Notes: generated by a model not told the origin, from the sequence alone. A stretch of DNA of 64,000 nt from Podarcis raffonei (GCF_027172205.1 NC_070604.1:77103023-77167022), one strand, 5' to 3'; shown: positions 21,801-33,696, counted from the stretch's first letter. Translations and numbers: made by a program.

Positions 21801-23624
21801 TTTTCTGTAAAAACGTGAAGTAGCTCTAAGATTCGAATCTATCCCCGAAGGAGTTAAGCCAGGACTGATGACCCAGCAGCTTCCACTCAACACCCAGAAA
21901 CCTTATTAAAAACTGGGAAGATTGACAGGGGCTATTTAATTACAACAATTCACACGGCAAACAGCAGAAAGCCATCTCTCCACGCTGTTCCCTGCCCCCC
22001 CCCCCAAATCAATGGAGATTTAAACTAATAGAAGATGGGGGAGGGGACTGGACAAGGGCTTACTTTTCCCCCTTCTGAACCTAACTAAAGGGATAAGGAT
22101 TATGAGACAGCCAAGAGGATTTGCAAGATGATAGGAAAGTGTGACGTTTTGGGAAAATAAAGAACAGAATTATCTGTGTGGGCACAGCACGCTCAGCATA
22201 GCGCCTGAGCCCGGGGTAAATCAGACCCACACGAGCCCTTGGCAATAAAAGTACTTTGCCCTGAAAGATGAATATCCGCCATATAAAGGCATGTTTATAT
22301 ATACACCCACCCACTACAGGTTGCCCCCATAAGAACTAGTTATAATTCAAAGGATCCTGTTTTTAGTTGTTACCAAGTTCCTAACCCTCACGCCTGGAAA
22401 TGGCATGGAAAATACTGTTATAAATGGTGGAGGCTTCAAAACTCAGAAGCAAACAAGTACATTAAGGAGTATGCATGTGTCAGCCTCATTTAATACAGTG
22501 GAACTTAACTCCAAGTAAAAATCGCTTGTACAGAGTCAGACCATTGGTCCAGCCAGCTGCGGTTCTCCAGAATTTCAAACGTGGGCCTTTGAAATGCCAG
22601 AGATTGAATGAGGGACCCTCTGCATGAAAAGTCAATGTTGCACCGCTGAGTTACAATCACCCTTGACCTCGGTTGTTTCGAAGTCCAGGTCAAGATTTGT
22701 AAAAACCTTTCAACCTTGCAAAAAAAAGGGGGGGCGTATTCCAGAGGAAGCACAGCACGTCTGCATTTTAGACGGCGCGTGTTATATACAACTAAATACG
22801 AATAATTTGGTTTATGCAGGGCACTTCTTCAGTTCGGGCTCTCAGTTATGATCTGGAACGGGCATGAGAAAGGAAAGGAAAGAAAGGAGAGTTTCTTTTT
22901 CACGTATCTCTCAGAGCTTCTTTCTCTATTAGACGATCCTCCCGAGGAAAGAGGCTTAATCTAACCCGTTTGGTCCCCTGACCTTAAGACTGATCCTTTC
23001 CCAGTATATTCGGACGTGGAGGTGGGGGATCCTCTTTCGGCCCCTCCTTTCTACCTGCATCCACCTGGAGCTCAAAGAGCAACGCAGCTTTTCCTCGCGA
23101 ACTTCCCAAGGAGGGGAGCCGCCCCTTTTTGAGTCTCAAGACTGGAAATGGACGGCGATTGAAAGAGAAGCCAGAGTCCACGCGGCGCTCCGAGGGAGAA
23201 ATGCGCCTGCCCAGCCGGATCGCAGGCTGGAGGGGGCGCCTCGCCGCGACCCTGCTGCCCGGAGGGGAAGTGCTTCCTCGGCAGCCTCCGCCGCCGCCCC
23301 CTTACCTGAGAAATTGTCGAAGGCGGTGGGGATGTACTCCGTGGGGTAGCCGTTGGTGGTGTAGCTCACCACCAGGCTGGTCTTGCCCACCGCGCCGTCT
23401 CCCACCAGCACGCACTTGATGCTGCGGCGAGGCTCGGCTCCGCCGCCGCCGCCAGTCCCGCCGCCGCCGCCGCCCGCCCCGGCCCGGCAGCGGCTCCCCA
23501 GCGCGGCCCCCAGCGCCGCTGCCCGGCTGCTGCGGACCCTCCGCGGAGGCACCGGGGGCACTTCGCAGCCGCCCGGCAGCGGCTTGCTGATGTAGCCCGT
23601 CTCGCCCTCTTGCTGCGGCGGCAT
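14968..23624 (-). CDS. RHOU: Rho-related GTP-binding protein RhoU (Wrch-1), 3 exons
   Basis: Exons (minus strand): 23306-23624, 20535-20593 and 14968-15423, total 834 nt, 277 residues. All splice sites are GT-AG and in frame (exon 1 ends TCA-G|GTAAG; exon 3 follows CCTCCAG). RhoU is an atypical, fast-cycling Rho GTPase acting on actin, focal adhesions and Cdc42-like signalling, induced by Wnt. Visible features: an N-terminal proline-rich PPVPPRR (23-29) that binds SH3 adaptors; a Gly-rich stretch (49-62); P-loop GDGAVGKT (75-82); the effector segment [15 protein letters not shown] (122-126); TQSD; SAL; and a C-terminal KKYCCFV whose cysteines are palmitoylated rather than prenylated. The human protein is about 258 residues, and the excess lies in the N-terminal linker. 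The start MPPQQ was chosen because it matches the mammalian N-terminus; an in-frame ATG 16 codons upstream is not favoured. Confidence 0.96.
18489..18687. mobile_element. Penelope-like element terminal fragment, inverted repeat
   Basis: An insertion flanked by a perfect 13-bp target duplication TAAGTGTAGGGTT (18476-18488 and 18688-18700). Inside are two arms in inverted orientation, about 18526-18590 and 18620-18684, near-identical over roughly 60 bases and carrying the CAGTAGCACCTTAGAGACC motif. Between them is a 14-nt palindrome GTGTGCATGCACAC preceded by TGAAGA. The left arm, read on the minus strand, has CACACGAAAGC. This resembles the CUGANGA-stem-GAAA hammerhead core known from Penelope-like retroelements, but the core here is decayed. 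Family assignment is from memory of similar reptile repeats. Confidence 0.6.
18855..18897. repeat. (CA)n microsatellite
   Basis: About 20 CA units with one TA interruption, followed by a G9 run. Confidence 0.97.
20594..23305 (-). other. RHOU intron 1 (2.7 kb)
   Basis: Starts GTAAG after exon 1 and ends ATTTCAG before exon 2. It contains a degraded GGAGTAAG-type palindromic repeat near 21395-21455 and a tRNA-derived SINE at 22505-22668. The part next to exon 1 is CpG-rich. Confidence 0.92.
22505..22668 (-). mobile_element. tRNA-derived SINE, minus strand
   Basis: Read on the minus strand from 22668, an A-box-like TAACTCAGCGG is followed about 40 bases later by a B-box-like CATTCAATCTC. Then comes a body ending in the TGGTCTGACTC segment. 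This layout is typical of a tRNA(Ala)-like SINE head. Related copies are at 34011-34165 and 46130-46243. Confidence 0.7.
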
Positions 23625-24360
23625 CCGCCTGGCTCCCGGGCGGGAGACCCCCTCCGAGGACAGCGGAGCCACCGGGGGACGAGGGGAAGCAAGCCAGGCG
23701 CGGCGGCGCGGCCGGCCCAGGGGAGCCGTCCTAGGCAGGAGCGCCCAGCCGGCGCAGCTCCGGATCCCTGCACAGCGCTGCCGCCCGAGAGACGCGCCTC
23801 CCGGCTCCTCCGCCGCTCACTGCGCGCCGTCTCGGGGAGCCTGGCCGGGCGCTCCGCTTGCAGATGACATAATACACCAGGAGACCCGGGGAGCGAGCGA
23901 GTGAGCGAGCCGAGCAGGGCGGAGGGCAGCCGGAGGGGAGGAGCCAGGCGCAGGAGAGGCGGCCGGCAGGCGGCGCTACAGGCAGCCCAGGCGGACGCGG
24001 GAGGCCAGCCGCCGCCGCCGCAACTTGTGGACGGCGTGGAATCCTGGCTGCGTTGGAGAGCGCTTCTCATTGGACGGCCGCTGTTCCTTTCGAACGCTGA
24101 CGGCAATTCGGACGACGCCTATTGGCCGGGCATGTTTCGCATAGCTCCCCCTTGCCACGCTTCGCCCAAGGCTAACGCGCCGGCCCGCCCCTCCTTTTCT
24201 CACCTGCGAGCGAAGCCCCTTCTCCTTCCTCGGCGGCTTCCTGACCTCTTTCCCGGGAGCCCCTTCCCCGCGTGGCCCCCCGCTTCCGAAAGGGCAACCG
24301 CGTTGAAGAGCGACAAAGAGCCCGGTGGCCCCTTGAAGGCGGCTGCATTTAGGGTGGCAT
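23625..24360 (-). promoter_or_regulatory. RHOU: RHOU CpG-island promoter and 5' UTR region
   Basis: This very GC- and CpG-rich segment lies just upstream of the RHOU start; the island begins inside exon 1 and intron 1, near 23100. Two inverted CCAAT boxes (ATTGG on the plus strand) sit near 24068 and 24120, within sequence otherwise rich in GGCGG/CCGCC. I see no TATA box in a clear position. The transcription start is not determinable here. Confidence 0.65.
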
Positions 24361-24399
24361 TGGGCTCTCGGCCCTAGTGAATGCCCTGGTCTTCCAGGC

Positions 24400-25572
24400 G
24401 GCACAAGTCACTGCGTGGTATTTGCAGAACGATACTCAAATGCTGCATTTAACACGCTGGGAAGCCCACCGACTGGGGGGCGGGGACCTCATGGTCTACG
24501 GAGCTGAGATAGCCTCAAGGGGCTGCTGCCGGCCCAGGTGTCCTTTCTCCAACCCCGTACGCTCACTCATTGTGCATAAGCAAAACGGGTTTCTTCCCTG
24601 CGAGCCATTCTCTTCCCTTCTTATCCTTTCCCCACCCCCACTTCTCCAGGCTGAGCTGTAAAACTGTCTAATCTTATCAAAGCTCAGACTGTTTCACAGA
24701 GGGAAAGCAAGTTTCTTAGCCAATTTATCAGTATTAATGAGACAACTATGTGAAGCTATGTGCTTCGGTGCAGCTAAAGGCACTCTTAAAACTGCTCTAG
24801 TTTTTATTCCTCCCCAGTTCTGGATTATGCCTGAGGATGCTTCCAGGCAGGTGTTTATTCTGGACTTGGCTCTCAGTGTTTGCAAATGGCTTCCCCCCAT
24901 TGCAGCATCCAGACAACATCACTGACAAATGCCAGCCCAAGCCCCTGCCCCACAATTTAATCCTAATATGCCTTTTCTAGGGGAAATACGATAAGTATAG
25001 AAGAAGAAGAAGAAGAAAAGAGCCTATTGCCAAAGACCTGTTTATGATATCTCAAAGACCCATTTGCAACTAAGCCCCTATTTGGAAGAGTCTTAAGAGT
25101 AGAAGAGGAATGATGCCACCTATAACTATCATTTTTTCCCCAGAATATTGGAAATATATTGGACTTGACTGATATTTGGAGAATTAAGAACCCCCTGGGG
25201 AGAGAGGGAACTTTTTTCTCTTCAAAGCAGAAGAGGGAAAGCAATGTTTACTTTGTGTTCTCTCAGGAGAACACAGACATTTCAGGACCAAATGCAAACA
25301 ATACGTTTGATATTTAGCAGCCTCTCTCTGCTGACCCTATTATATCCCCAGCCTATGCAACAACTGGTTTTTGTGTGTTTTCAGACCTGCAAATGCCCTT
25401 CAGGCATTATAAAAAATGCACCCTCAGCAAAGCTGTGGAAATGGGTAGCTCTTTGTAACATGTGACATCACCTTCAGTAGTGAGAGACCCTGAGCTTTGA
25501 GGGACAAGGTATTTGAGCAGCAGCATATCTGAGGTGGCTCAGCTCTACTTTAAACTAGCTCACACCTGTACG
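24400..25572. other. intergenic DNA, no gene recognised
   Basis: CpG content drops to background. A short (AGA)n run is at 25003-25018. No coding exon, RNA gene or clear transposon end is seen. Confidence 0.5.
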
Positions 25573-25701
25573 ACAGAGATGGGCAATTGGTTGCCCTCCA
25601 ATTGCTGTTGGACTACAACTCCCATTATGCCTGACCTTTGGCCACACTGGTTGGGGCTTATGGGAGTTGGAGTCCAACAATGTTGAGAGGGCCACAGGTT
25701 G
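25573..25701. mobile_element. palindromic hAT-type MITE
   Basis: Left arm GGTTGCCCTCCAATTGC with GGACTACAACTCCCATTA, and right arm TGGGAGTTGGAGTCCAAC followed by GAGGGCCACAGG, form a long imperfect palindrome of the family seen at 59777-59913. Confidence 0.7.
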
Positions 25702-25902
25702 TATTTGTTGTTTTGCAATCCTTTCCTGATGTCGCCGCATTCCTGCCATCTGGAGGGGCCCTTGTGCCCAACAAAAGAAGGATAAAACAAGCCCAGAACA
25801 ATTGTTATATAAAAAGTTAGGTTGCTTCCACATTTTCACTATTTTCTGTTGAGATTCAGTCATGTATCAGAAAATTCAGGTTGCACGATCATAGGCTGCA
25901 TG

Positions 25903-26078
25903 CCCGCTATACCTTTTAGAAACATTTGAAGCACGTTTTCTTCCCCTTTAAAGAATTCTGGGCACTGTGGTTTGTTAAGGGTTGCTGGGAATTATAATTC
26001 TGTGAGTGGTAAAATGCAGTACCCATAATTCTTTGAGGTGGGAAACGAGTTTCGGATGGGCTGTAAAGGTATATTGTG
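25903..26078. mobile_element. palindromic MITE, second family
   Basis: CCCGCTATACCTTTTAG at the left is mirrored by CTGTAAAGGTATATTGTG at the right. An inner inverted pair (AATTCTGGGCACTG and CAGTACCCATAATTC) lies between. The target duplication is not clear, so the superfamily is left open. Confidence 0.5.
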
Positions 26079-27689
26079 TGTACACCCACTGCAAACCCAT
26101 TCCCCCCAATACTGGACATTCTGCAATAAGAAAAGTGCTTCTTTATTCTGCTCTGTGTCCCCAAGATTATTGCATTATTGCCGCCTGGTGGGCACTCTTG
26201 CACCATAGCACAACAAAAACAGGACAAACACCCCCAAACACCACAACATGATGTAGTACAAAAAGTTACAGAATTTCAGCAGGACGTTACAGTACATGAT
26301 GCAGCGAATGAAGCAGTATGCCCCCCCCCCTAAAAACACTTGCAGGTGCAAACAGTATTGCAATAATGAGCACAAATAATCATGAATGCACAATAAAAAG
26401 AACATTGGAAGGGTCCCACAGGCTGCAGCAAGAGCTTTCAAGGCTTAGAGCTGTTGAAATAGTGCTGTCTCTCTAGGTGATGATATTCCCCTCACTGGGC
26501 TTCTTGCTGCTGCAGAAGCCTTTCAGTGCTGAGAGAGATAGTACAGCATCCTCTTTTGGGGGCCAATGTCAGTTCCTCACCAGGCCTCTGTCTGCTGCAG
26601 AAGCTCTTCCTTACAACAAGAGCTGATCATTTCTGCTTGTCACGAACAACTATGCTAGGATCTTTGATGCCATTGCTGGGATATTGTAGTCATGGCATGT
26701 GCTGTCAGCAGCAAGTGACAGTCTCTCATTAATGCCATTATGATCTATTGTCATCAGAGAAAACAAATCAAAATAGAGGGACATCACTGATGTAGAAAAG
26801 GAGCTATGATCCTGGGGGTGAAGAGATTATGACAACACCTTTTTTGTGTGTGGAATAAAAAACAATTGCAGAATTAAAAATAATTTAATGGAACTACTGC
26901 ATTCTCTTGACAAAGGACTTGTGTGCATTTTTAAAAAAGCAAGTTTAGTACTTGGATTTCAGTGCAAGCTCAGTACTTGGATTATGAAGTAGAAATGTCT
27001 GACTTGTTCCTGCCTTTTCAGGATTGGGTTTTGAGAATTCACCCCTCCACTATGGCTGTGTTGAATTGTAATGTAATGTATCCTACTGAATACACTAGCC
27101 TTTTGTTGAACAGTATGATCAAGCTAGTTGTTGTGCAGAAAAGAAAAAGAAAAAAGCCCTAGTGAAACAATTTGTACTGTGATGGCAAATCAAAGAGAGT
27201 TTGTTGGTGACAAGACATTCCAGTATTGCTGAATCCTTATTGGTGAATGAGAACAGTAGCATTTACTTTGTGACAATTCTTGAATGTTTTAGCTTCCGGA
27301 TGAAACATGGAGAGATAGATTTGATTCAAAGACATTGATTGGAGCTAATTATTTAGTCAATATTGCCAGCAAAATGTTTTATGAAACAGATCCAAAGGCT
27401 GATTCTTGGAAATTATATGTCTTTAATGTCAATGTTGATTTATAGCACTGCATTTTTGTCTTGTTAGTTTTTACTGATTCCTCACACGTCTTACATTAAT
27501 GAAGCCCTTCATTTATAGGGCAAGTAGCTATTCCTCGCTGTTATTGTATCAGATCTACTACTGTATAAAGTAAAATAAAAACCTCGCTAAAATTAAAACC
27601 ACACTTTCAGTCCTTTTATCTGGAAAAGCAAATCATTTTCTTGAAAAAGAATATGAAATTAGCTAGTGTAATCAACTTCAAATGAAACC
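26079..27689. other. intergenic DNA, no gene recognised
   Basis: AT-rich single-copy-looking sequence. No coding exon or clear repeat is recognised. Confidence 0.45.
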
Positions 27690-27698
27690 ATGGTCATC

Positions 27699-27837
27699 AA
27701 ATCGTAGGATTGTAGAGTTAGAAGGGACCCTGAGGATAATTTAGTCCAACCCACTGCAATACAAAATATCCAGCTGTCCTGAACCTGCAACCTTGGTGTT
27801 ATCAGCACCACACTCTAACCAACCAAGCTATCCAGGT
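27699..27837 (-). mobile_element. tRNA(Ile)-headed SINE with CR1-like tail
   Basis: On the minus strand the head reads GATAGCTTGGTTGGTTAGAG (A box), then GTGCTGATAACACCAAGG and GGTTGCAGGTTC (B box), as in tRNA-Ile. The other end reads GGGTCCCTTCTAACTCTACA, matching the 3' end of CR1 LINEs. A target duplication ATGGTCATC/ATGGTGATC (690-698 and 838-846 of the 27-kb block, 8 of 9 matching) brackets it. Confidence 0.75.
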
Positions 27838-28282
27838 ATGGTGATCTGAGCTATGATTCCTACCTTGTCTTTAGTTGGAGACCTTAAACACCACTGAAAT
27901 AAAACTTATAGGTGGGTCAAGCCTTGGGCGGCGGAATCCCATGGAGGTGGTGCTTCTGGTGAGATCTTGCCACCACTTCTCACTTCTCCTGTGGTGAAGG
28001 TGGGGACGCCCTCCCCTTCCTCTGCCGCTGCCACCACCAACAGAGTAGCAAGGAGAAGCGGCTGTGGCTTCTGGGTTCCAGCAAGATCTTGGAGACATCT
28101 CACAAAAGCTCACCGGAACCTGGAAGCCACAGCCATGTGACCTCCAGTTTGTCTCATTTTGTCTCAGGTGGCCAAATGGGATGAGTCATCTCTGCTAACA
28201 GGTATTTTACCTAAGTCAATTATCCATGTTTTTTCTATATTGGTGCACAATTAGCTGTTCTTCAGTCATTAGATACTACTCC

Positions 28283-28511
28283 AAAGGACCTTCTCGGTAG
28301 TGGCACCCCCCTTGTGGAATGCCCTCCCATCAGATGTTGATGAGATGAGTAATCATATAATATTTAGGAAAGCTCTGAAGGCAGCCCTGTATAGGGAAAC
28401 TTTTTAAGATTTAAGGTTTCATTATGTTTTTATATATGTTGGAAGCCACCCAAAGTGGCTGGGGCATCCAGTCAGATGGGTGGGGTACAAATAAATTATT
28501 ATTATTATTAA
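28283..28511 (+). mobile_element. CR1/L2-type LINE 3' end
   Basis: Matches the last part of the LINE at 36986-40150: GGACCTTCTCGGTAGTGGCA, then the GGAAGCCACCCAAAGTGGCT hairpin and GGGTGGGGTACAAATAAATT, with an (ATT)n tail. Diverged and 5'-truncated. Confidence 0.78.
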
Positions 28512-28639
28512 TCATTGCTTTTAGAACTGCTGTTTTCATAGTTCTCTTAATATTCTCAAGAGATCTGTCCCATAATTCATTTTAAGAGATTTTACTTGTA
28601 ATCCTCAAAGAACTTTAGCCCAATGGTTGCCATTAATTT

Positions 28640-28779
28640 GATTTTGAATAGTTTTAGAATTATTTGATTTTAGAATGCATTTCAATTAATTGATTGTGAT
28701 TTTATGTAAACTGTGTTACTTTTACTGTTGTTAGCTGCTCTGAGCCCGGCTTCAGCTGGGGAGGGCGGGATATAAATAA

Positions 28780-28828
<49 letters not shown>
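28640..28828 (+). mobile_element. second LINE 3' end with (TTA)n tail
   Basis: GAGCCCGGCTTCAGCTGGGG followed by GAGGGCGGGATATAAATAAA and an (ATT)n run at 28781-28827 is a typical reptile LINE 3' terminus. It is of a different subfamily from the copy just upstream. Confidence 0.65.
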
Positions 28829-28829
<1 letters not shown>

Positions 28830-29934
28830 TTACTTTACATCAGTTTTTTTGTCAGCCGTTCTTTGTTCCTGGCATTGTTTGGTATTCTTAATTAACAACT
28901 CAGACAAAATTTTCATTTAGTATATTTATAAACAAAGCATATGATGTGTTAGTGTAGTATGCATGGCTCTTGAATCTGGCCTGTTTCCGGATGTCCCATG
29001 GAAGGGCATTCACTGCATCTTATTTCCATATTGCCACTGGACAATTGTTGTTTAACACTGGGTGGTCTTCTGAATGATGCGGTGCGCCACCACTTCCTTC
29101 AAGGCAGATGGTACTTCCTGCTCCTCCAGTGAGACATTAATAATTCCCTGGACCCACCTTTTCAGCCCCCTATGGTTATCTCTAAGAAGCCAAGGCGGGC
29201 AAGGGTCAAGGGTTCAGGTGGTGTGATATAGAGGGTGTCAGTGTATTGAACCAAGGGGCAGGCTAAGATCTGTTTGAAATGTGACAAAAGAGAAGGAATG
29301 GGAGGCTTCTCATCTGAAATCAATGCCATGTGTTAACTCTGACAAGGAGGTGTGCAAGATGGGCCACAGCAGGTGCTTATGCACTTCCTCGTTAGGTAAG
29401 ATTAATTTCAGACAAGACAGGAAAATGGGAAGAACTGAAAGCACAAATCAATTGCACACCTTGTTTCCCTTCCTCCTCAACTTTCCATCTAATCCAAAAT
29501 GGTCCTACAATGCCAGCGGCAACCCAGGCAGAAGGTGGAAACAAACCTCCTTTCATCAGTAAAAAATAATGGTGGCAGCAGTGTTACCCATCACCTGACT
29601 GGATATGCACCTAGAATCCTTCATGATTGAAATGATTTAATTTTTTACAATTTTTTCCTCTCTCCTAATGAACCTTTGAGGCTAAAGTTGATCTAGGGCT
29701 TCTGCTAAACAGAATCCACTGTTTTAAACTGATCTGTGTTACGTCTGAAATTGATCGCCTGTTCTGCATCCCATATATACTGCATTCCATATATGCTAAT
29801 GTAGGTCTGGTGGGTCAGTTTGCCTGGGGGTCTGAGTCCCTTCCAATCCTTGGGATCCTCTACCCAGTACAGGTTAGAAGCAGATTGCTAACTAGACAAT
29901 TGTAAGATAATGGCATTGGCTTGCCATTTAAGTG
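28830..29934. other. intergenic DNA, no gene recognised
   Basis: No recognisable exon, RNA gene or transposon end is seen in this stretch. Confidence 0.45.
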
Positions 29935-30186
29935 TAGTCGTACCTTGGAAGTTGAACGGAATCCGTTCCAGAAGTCTGTTTGACTTACAAAATGTTAGGA
30001 AACCAAGGCGCAGCTTCCGATTGGCTGCAGGAGGCTCCTGCAGCCAATTGGAAGCCATGGAACTCACATCGTACGTTCGGGTTCCAAAGAACATTCGCAA
30101 ACCGGAACAATCACTTCCGGGGTTGCGCCGTTCGGGAGCCAAAACGTTTGACTCACAAGGCATTCAACTTCTGAGGTATGACTGTA
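29935..30186. mobile_element. Tc1/mariner-type MITE (TA-flanked)
   Basis: Inverted ends TAGTCGTACCTTGGAAGTTG and (inverted) TACAGTCATACCTCAGAAGTT with TA at both edges. It contains an inner palindrome around GGCTGCAGGAGGCTCCTGCA. It belongs to the TACAGT..TACC family with five other copies in the window. Confidence 0.75.
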
Positions 30187-31792
30187 CCTTCATGAGTATA
30201 ACCAAAGAAGTTGTTCCATGCCCAGAGGGCAAACTACTTCCTCACCTGGCTGGTAGTTGGAAGGAAAATGGCCAGGGCAGTTGTGTGTGAGCTGAGCTGA
30301 AAGCAGGAGGCAGGCTGAGAGACAGAGATGTGCTTGGTTTCTGCTGAATCCAAAGCTGTGACTAATGGAGAAGCAAGATCTGTTGGTGTTGAATGCTGTG
30401 AGCCCCTCCATCTTGGGCTCAGTGTGTATATATGTGTAAACAAACCTTATATCCTAAGGACAACACAGTCTCTGTTGACCTTCGTTCCAGGAAAAGCAAA
30501 CCCTGGGTGAGCACCAGGAACCCCTGGAATCTCTCGCTGCTCAGAGATTGGGGTGGCGTGTAAGACAACATTCAGAGAAACTTCAAGGAGGAGGGTGAAC
30601 TTTGTGATAAAGCAAGGAAATGCAGTTTAACGGGTACATTTTATTGGGGGAAATTCATTTTGGCTCCATGTAGTGTGCAGCTGATGAACATGGCAGACCT
30701 GCTAAAACACTCATTGTAGACTGGGGGACGCAGGTCTCCAGGGAACATCAGTCAGAGCAAATAATGAGAAAAGCAGATATGCCATATCTCTTACCTATGA
30801 TGTAATGCATACCAGCCTGATGAATGCCTCATATATGAATTCCAACTCAAGTTCCTGTTAAACTGTTATTCTTCTTCTCTGTTTTTCTGGAAGAATCCTC
30901 CTCCTGTAAGAAATAGGACCACTTGTTCCCAGTTGTTGCTAACTCTGCTTCCATCTGACTGGCATATAATAGTGAAAGGTGAATAAAGATTCTAAAACTT
31001 TCCCCTCCTAATTGGATTACTAACGACTTGGCATATGGCAAAGCTCCTACAAAGAAGTCACTTACACATAGGAAGTTGCATGAAACCCATATGCAGATTG
31101 TCACACAGGATGATCTTGCGTGTGTGTGTGTGTGTGTTTGCTTTTTAAATCTACTAGAGACATAACAGATGCATACATTTCTGTACGCACAAGTCTTTGG
31201 TCATGTAAGAACATGTGGATTTTGGACTTTAAGAATGGGTGCGCAAAGTGTATTTTTCCATGGAACAGCAAACAGATCCCCACATCACTTACCAGTGTGT
31301 ATCAGGGCACCAAACCACTTCACTCAAAGACATTGTAATACAATGAATAAACAGCTGAGTTAACGCTTTTGACACTTTGATTCAAAACTACCTCTGCCAT
31401 GAACATATTGAGCCCAAGGCAGTAACAGTGACTTATTACCATACAGGGCTGGTGTGAAATGAAATATTCCAATTTTATTTTTTCAAATGAAGCGTCCAAA
31501 AACATAACGGGGAGTTTATGCTAAGCAAGGACACACAACCCTTTGGCTTCTTTGAAAGGGATTTGACTCAATGCACAGGAAGCGGAGATTTTGCACATCT
31601 TATAGCTAACAAGTCTAACTTCGAAGTGTAAAATATAGTGGAGGGAATGTTTTTTGTTTCTCTTTCAAAACTATATATATTCTGTTATAGTGGAGGGAGT
31701 GCTGTGGCAGGCATAAGTTTCTCCAGTTGCTGTGGTGCAAGGGCGATGCAGGGGACAGGAGAAGAGGGAAGTCTTGCAGATGATGGTCCACA
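30187..31792. other. intergenic DNA, no gene recognised
   Basis: Only a short (GT)n run at 31116-31137 stands out. Confidence 0.45.
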
Positions 31793-32247
31793 TTGATGGG
31801 CGTAGCCAGGATTTTTTTAGAGGGGCAGGCAGCGGCAGAGCATATGCCTGCGCTGCCCAGTGTGGGCACGCTCCTCTGAGGGGGCGTGGCATGCTCCCGT
31901 GGGGTGTGTGGCATGGAGGGTGCCCTCCCAGGCGTGGGATAGCCACTCAGGTGCCTGGAGCAGCATGCGTGTCCTGCAGCTGGGGGCTGAGCAAGCCACT
32001 CTCGGGGGTGCAGTGAGCCACCCATGGCGGACATTCAGCGCGCCACACGCCCGCGACTCCCAAGCCTCCTCCAAGCTGTCAAAATGAAGGGGGAAGGGGG
32101 GAATGCCGCTGGTAAAGCAGCACAGCTCCCCCCCTTACCCCGATGGCTCGGGGTAAGCTTGGGAGTTGCAGGCGGGCAGTATGCCAAATGTTACCCCCCT
32201 CAGTGAGGGCACCCGGGGCAGTATGCCCCCCTTCCTACGCCCCTGGA
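31793..32247. mobile_element. probable non-autonomous DNA transposon, GC-rich
   Basis: The left edge TGGGCGTAGCCAGG is mirrored at the right by CCTACGCCCCTGG. Both resemble the CAGTGGCRTAGC ends of the hAT-like element at 41983-42346. The interior is CpG-rich, unlike the flanks. I found no clear target duplication, so boundaries are approximate. Confidence 0.45.
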
Positions 32248-33693
32248 GGCAGACCTTTTGTTGGGGGGGGCAGAACCTCAGTTAGCTATGCATTTTTATT
32301 GATTTTTATTGATTTAGGGGTGGCAGCTGTCCCTCCCTGCCCCCCGCCCGGCTGCACCCATGTCCACATTTGCTGGCACATCTCTAATGTTTGGACATTC
32401 TTAACCAGAATCTGAGACTTTCAACATTTACATCTGCGGACATTCACCAAATTCCAGACATTCACTGTAATGTAGCACATACCTGGACCCTGACAACAGT
32501 ATGAACAAATCATTAACACTAACGTAGATCCAGTCGAAGTGAAAAGATTATCTCCAATGTTGTTTGAATTAAATGTACATTAAATGTGAGCTGCATATTC
32601 GTCTTGATTAACGTTTCGTTCATCTTGCCAGGATTCTGTCCTCCACCTGAGCAGCAGTTAACACCCCTCCTCACCCGCCCCCAAAAAGCCCGTGGAAATC
32701 CTTCCAAGTCCAGAATCCATTTAATATGAAAAGAGCCATTTTTAAGTCACACAAAATAGCCAGCTATGAGGTAGCTGCCTATGTCCAGATGCTTCCTTCC
32801 AGGCAAGAATGGATGGAGACGTTTGCTGGGTGACCGTCTGATCACTATAGCATCCTCCTGGAGAAGGCAGCTAAATAACTGGGAAGAAAAGGCTTAGCAC
32901 AAGCTTCTGCAAACAGCAATTTAATTGCAGAAGGCATTAAGGAAAATTCAGCAGAGAACCACGAAAAGAGCACTAATATTTTCACATAAGCTGGCTGCTT
33001 AAAGAGCACCATAAAACGGCTTCAAAAAGTCAGAATGACTGTTTATTTTATTTTACTCAGTGGTGCTATGCTTGCATGAATAACCCCTGGTTTATTGCAT
33101 TCCACTACCAGCACAGAAAATGTGGGCTATTAAAGTGGTTCAGAATCCAGCTGTGATAATTACCCCACCATCTAGCCCGATTTCCTAGGAAATGGGACTC
33201 AAGGGAAACATGGAACTCAGCATACGTATAGTAGGAGGCCTTTGTGATTTCTTGAGCTCTCCATACCCTTGGCCCAGAAAAGCATCTTGTCCCAGTTATA
33301 TCCATGATCGGCATTTATTTTGTTCAGGTACATTACACTGTCAAAATTCATGACAGTTAACACAGTGAAGAGAGATGGATCCTGCTTTTTTCTGGGACAC
33401 CTCCCAGAAAATACCGATCGAGGGATGGCTTAAATAACCTGCACTAAACAATGATTGTCCGCAGTGCTCTGTTATTGATGGAGGAAACTCTTGTGCAGAT
33501 ACATGGACATACAACAGTCCCCAGATAAATAAATCTCAATTATACGCAATGTGTGAATTTTACATTCCTGGTTACTTGGGTGCCTCCAGATGGAGCCTTC
33601 ATATTGCAAACAGAGAAATGTAACCAGCACTTAGTTACTGTGTATCACAATAGCCAAAAAAGATGCTTGTGATCTTTGGAGAAGGTGATGTCT

Positions 33694-33696
<3 letters not shown>
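32248..33696. other. intergenic DNA, no gene recognised
   Basis: No exon or clear repeat is recognised apart from a G8 run near 32263. Confidence 0.4.

Noticed and set aside
23625-23672. Upstream in-frame ATG for RHOU
   Set aside because: The 16 extra residues have no counterpart in known RHOU, and MPPQQ at 23624 matches the mammalian start.
23366-24377. Long open frames on both strands over the RHOU CpG island (for example 23366-24106 minus and 23901-24377 plus)
   Set aside because: Stop codons are rare in such GC-rich DNA. The translations are Arg/Ala/Pro low-complexity and overlap exon 1 out of frame.
27699-27837. A tRNA-Ile gene
   Set aside because: Only the A/B-box half is tRNA-like, the acceptor stem is not complementary, and the rest is a CR1-like SINE tail.
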